Positions 4,689 through 5,015 of a stretch of 5,015 nucleotides of DNA are shown in pieces. This DNA is from Treponema sp. Its GTDB lineage: Bacteria; Spirochaetota; Spirochaetia; Treponematales; Breznakiellaceae. A program made the position numbers and the translations under genes. The notes under the pieces were generated by a model. It ran no database searches. It saw nothing but the letters and a program-made list of their open reading frames with translations, and was not told the origin of the DNA. Within the stretch, counting starts at the first letter, position 1; every line of letters starts with the position of its first letter. The stretch covers positions 1 through 5,015 of the forward strand of contig JAISAK010000102.1 of NCBI GenBank assembly GCA_031266695.1, read 5' to 3'.

Positions 4689-5015
4689 CTGTCAAAAGCT
4701 CTCAAACCAATATGCTTACACACAGGTAACTGCCTCTCAGGGCGCCAAAGCCGCCGTTCACTTGCCTGTAGAGTCCGCCTTCGCAGCCTTGGGAAGTCTG
4801 TTCCGGCGGGGAATTCCAGAGTCGTTCACGGCGGCTTGGGCGCCCTGAGAGGCAGCATCCTTGAGGCAGAGCCTTTTGGTTTGAGGGTTTCTGTTCTACA
4901 CATCAGTAGAAAGACATTCAAGTTAATAAGTTTATACGCCTTGGCTTTGCCTGCCCGGCGTCTTCTGGCCTCGTACAATAAAGGTTGATCGTCGAAGAAA
5001 ATAAAACTATTCATT
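4689..5015. other. 327-bp gene-poor stretch at the right end
   Basis: No recognisable gene lies here. Positions 4701-4885 are a long inverted repeat. Beyond it, TTCTAC (4894-4899) and GTAGAA (4906-4911) form a small hairpin, and the final 30 bases are A/T-rich. A 62-codon - strand frame starting at 5014 runs into the repeat, and a + strand frame continues from the peptidase TAG to TGA at 4986-4988; neither resembles a known protein. The inverted repeat is the best candidate for ending the upstream transcript, although it lacks a T-run. Confidence 0.65.
4701..4885. repeat. 185-bp imperfect inverted repeat, member of a dispersed repeat family
   Basis: The outer ends CTCAAACCAA (4701-4710) and TTGGTTTGAG (4876-4885) are exact 10-bp complements. 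After about 20 less-matched bases on each side, the inner arms 4730-4757 and 4828-4855 pair at 27 of 28 positions, with one A/G mismatch (4747/4838), around a 70-base centre. Within the centre CCGCC (4775-4779) and GGCGG (4805-4809) can pair. The spacers between outer and inner arms are 20 and 21 bases, so the element is close to symmetric. The left arm (4740-4763) is repeated exactly, inverted, at 1046-1069. No target-site duplication is obvious at the outer ends. It resembles a small non-autonomous palindromic element (MITE- or REP-like); a structured 3' end for the peptidase mRNA is also possible. Confidence 0.85.

Noticed and set aside
4701..4885. CRISPR or tRNA interpretation of the inverted repeat
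   Set aside because: There are no evenly spaced direct repeats with unique spacers, and no cloverleaf or anticodon arm can be drawn; the element is one long palindrome.
4826..5014. 62-codon - strand frame starting MNSFIFFDDQPLLYEA
   Set aside because: It ends within the inverted repeat, its upstream region lies outside the window, and it matches no family I know. A real small gene cannot be excluded but is not supported.

Overview
The window is bacterial DNA with four complete protein genes on the + strand, the first 34 codons of a divergent gene at the left edge, and two gene-free stretches rich in repeats. The genes point to a Gram-negative-type cell: a lipoprotein acid phosphatase, a CorA-type ion channel, an LtaE-type threonine aldolase and an M24 peptidase. 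The relaxed lipobox (Phe at -3) and the overall look of the sequence suggest a spirochaete, perhaps a gut-type Treponema. That is an impression from sequence style, not proven. GC content rises along the window: a 60-base sample in the phosphatase (421-480) has 27 G/C, and one in the aldolase (3121-3180) has 41.

Left part (1-1029). A Gfo/Idh/MocA-type oxidoreductase starts at 102 and runs leftward out of the window. Facing away from it, after about 100 bp with a plausible promoter (perfect TTGACA at 107), is a class C (e(P4)-type) acid phosphatase lipoprotein. It has all the expected HAD motifs.

First gene-free stretch (1030-1454). It holds a 24-bp repeat unit found again, inverted, near the right end. 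It also holds a possible promoter, a palindrome with a T-tract, a 35-codon ORF behind a perfect Shine-Dalgarno, and a compact array of seven GATC sites built from short palindromes. The whole stretch may be the leader of the corA-type gene that follows.

Right part (1455-4688). CorA-type transporter, threonine aldolase and M24 peptidase run in one direction. The first two are 55 bp apart and the last two overlap by 4 bp (ATGA), so they probably form one transcription unit. The aldolase and the peptidase both fit amino-acid and peptide catabolism. The link to the transporter may be positional only, or may reflect metal supply to the metallopeptidase.

Second gene-free stretch (4689-5015). It is dominated by a 185-bp imperfect inverted repeat with a 28-position inner stem (27 paired). 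Its left arm shares the 24-bp unit with the first stretch, so at least three related units of a dispersed repeat family lie in 5 kb. The most unusual material is this repeat family and the small-ORF/GATC-palindrome leader in front of the CorA-type gene.
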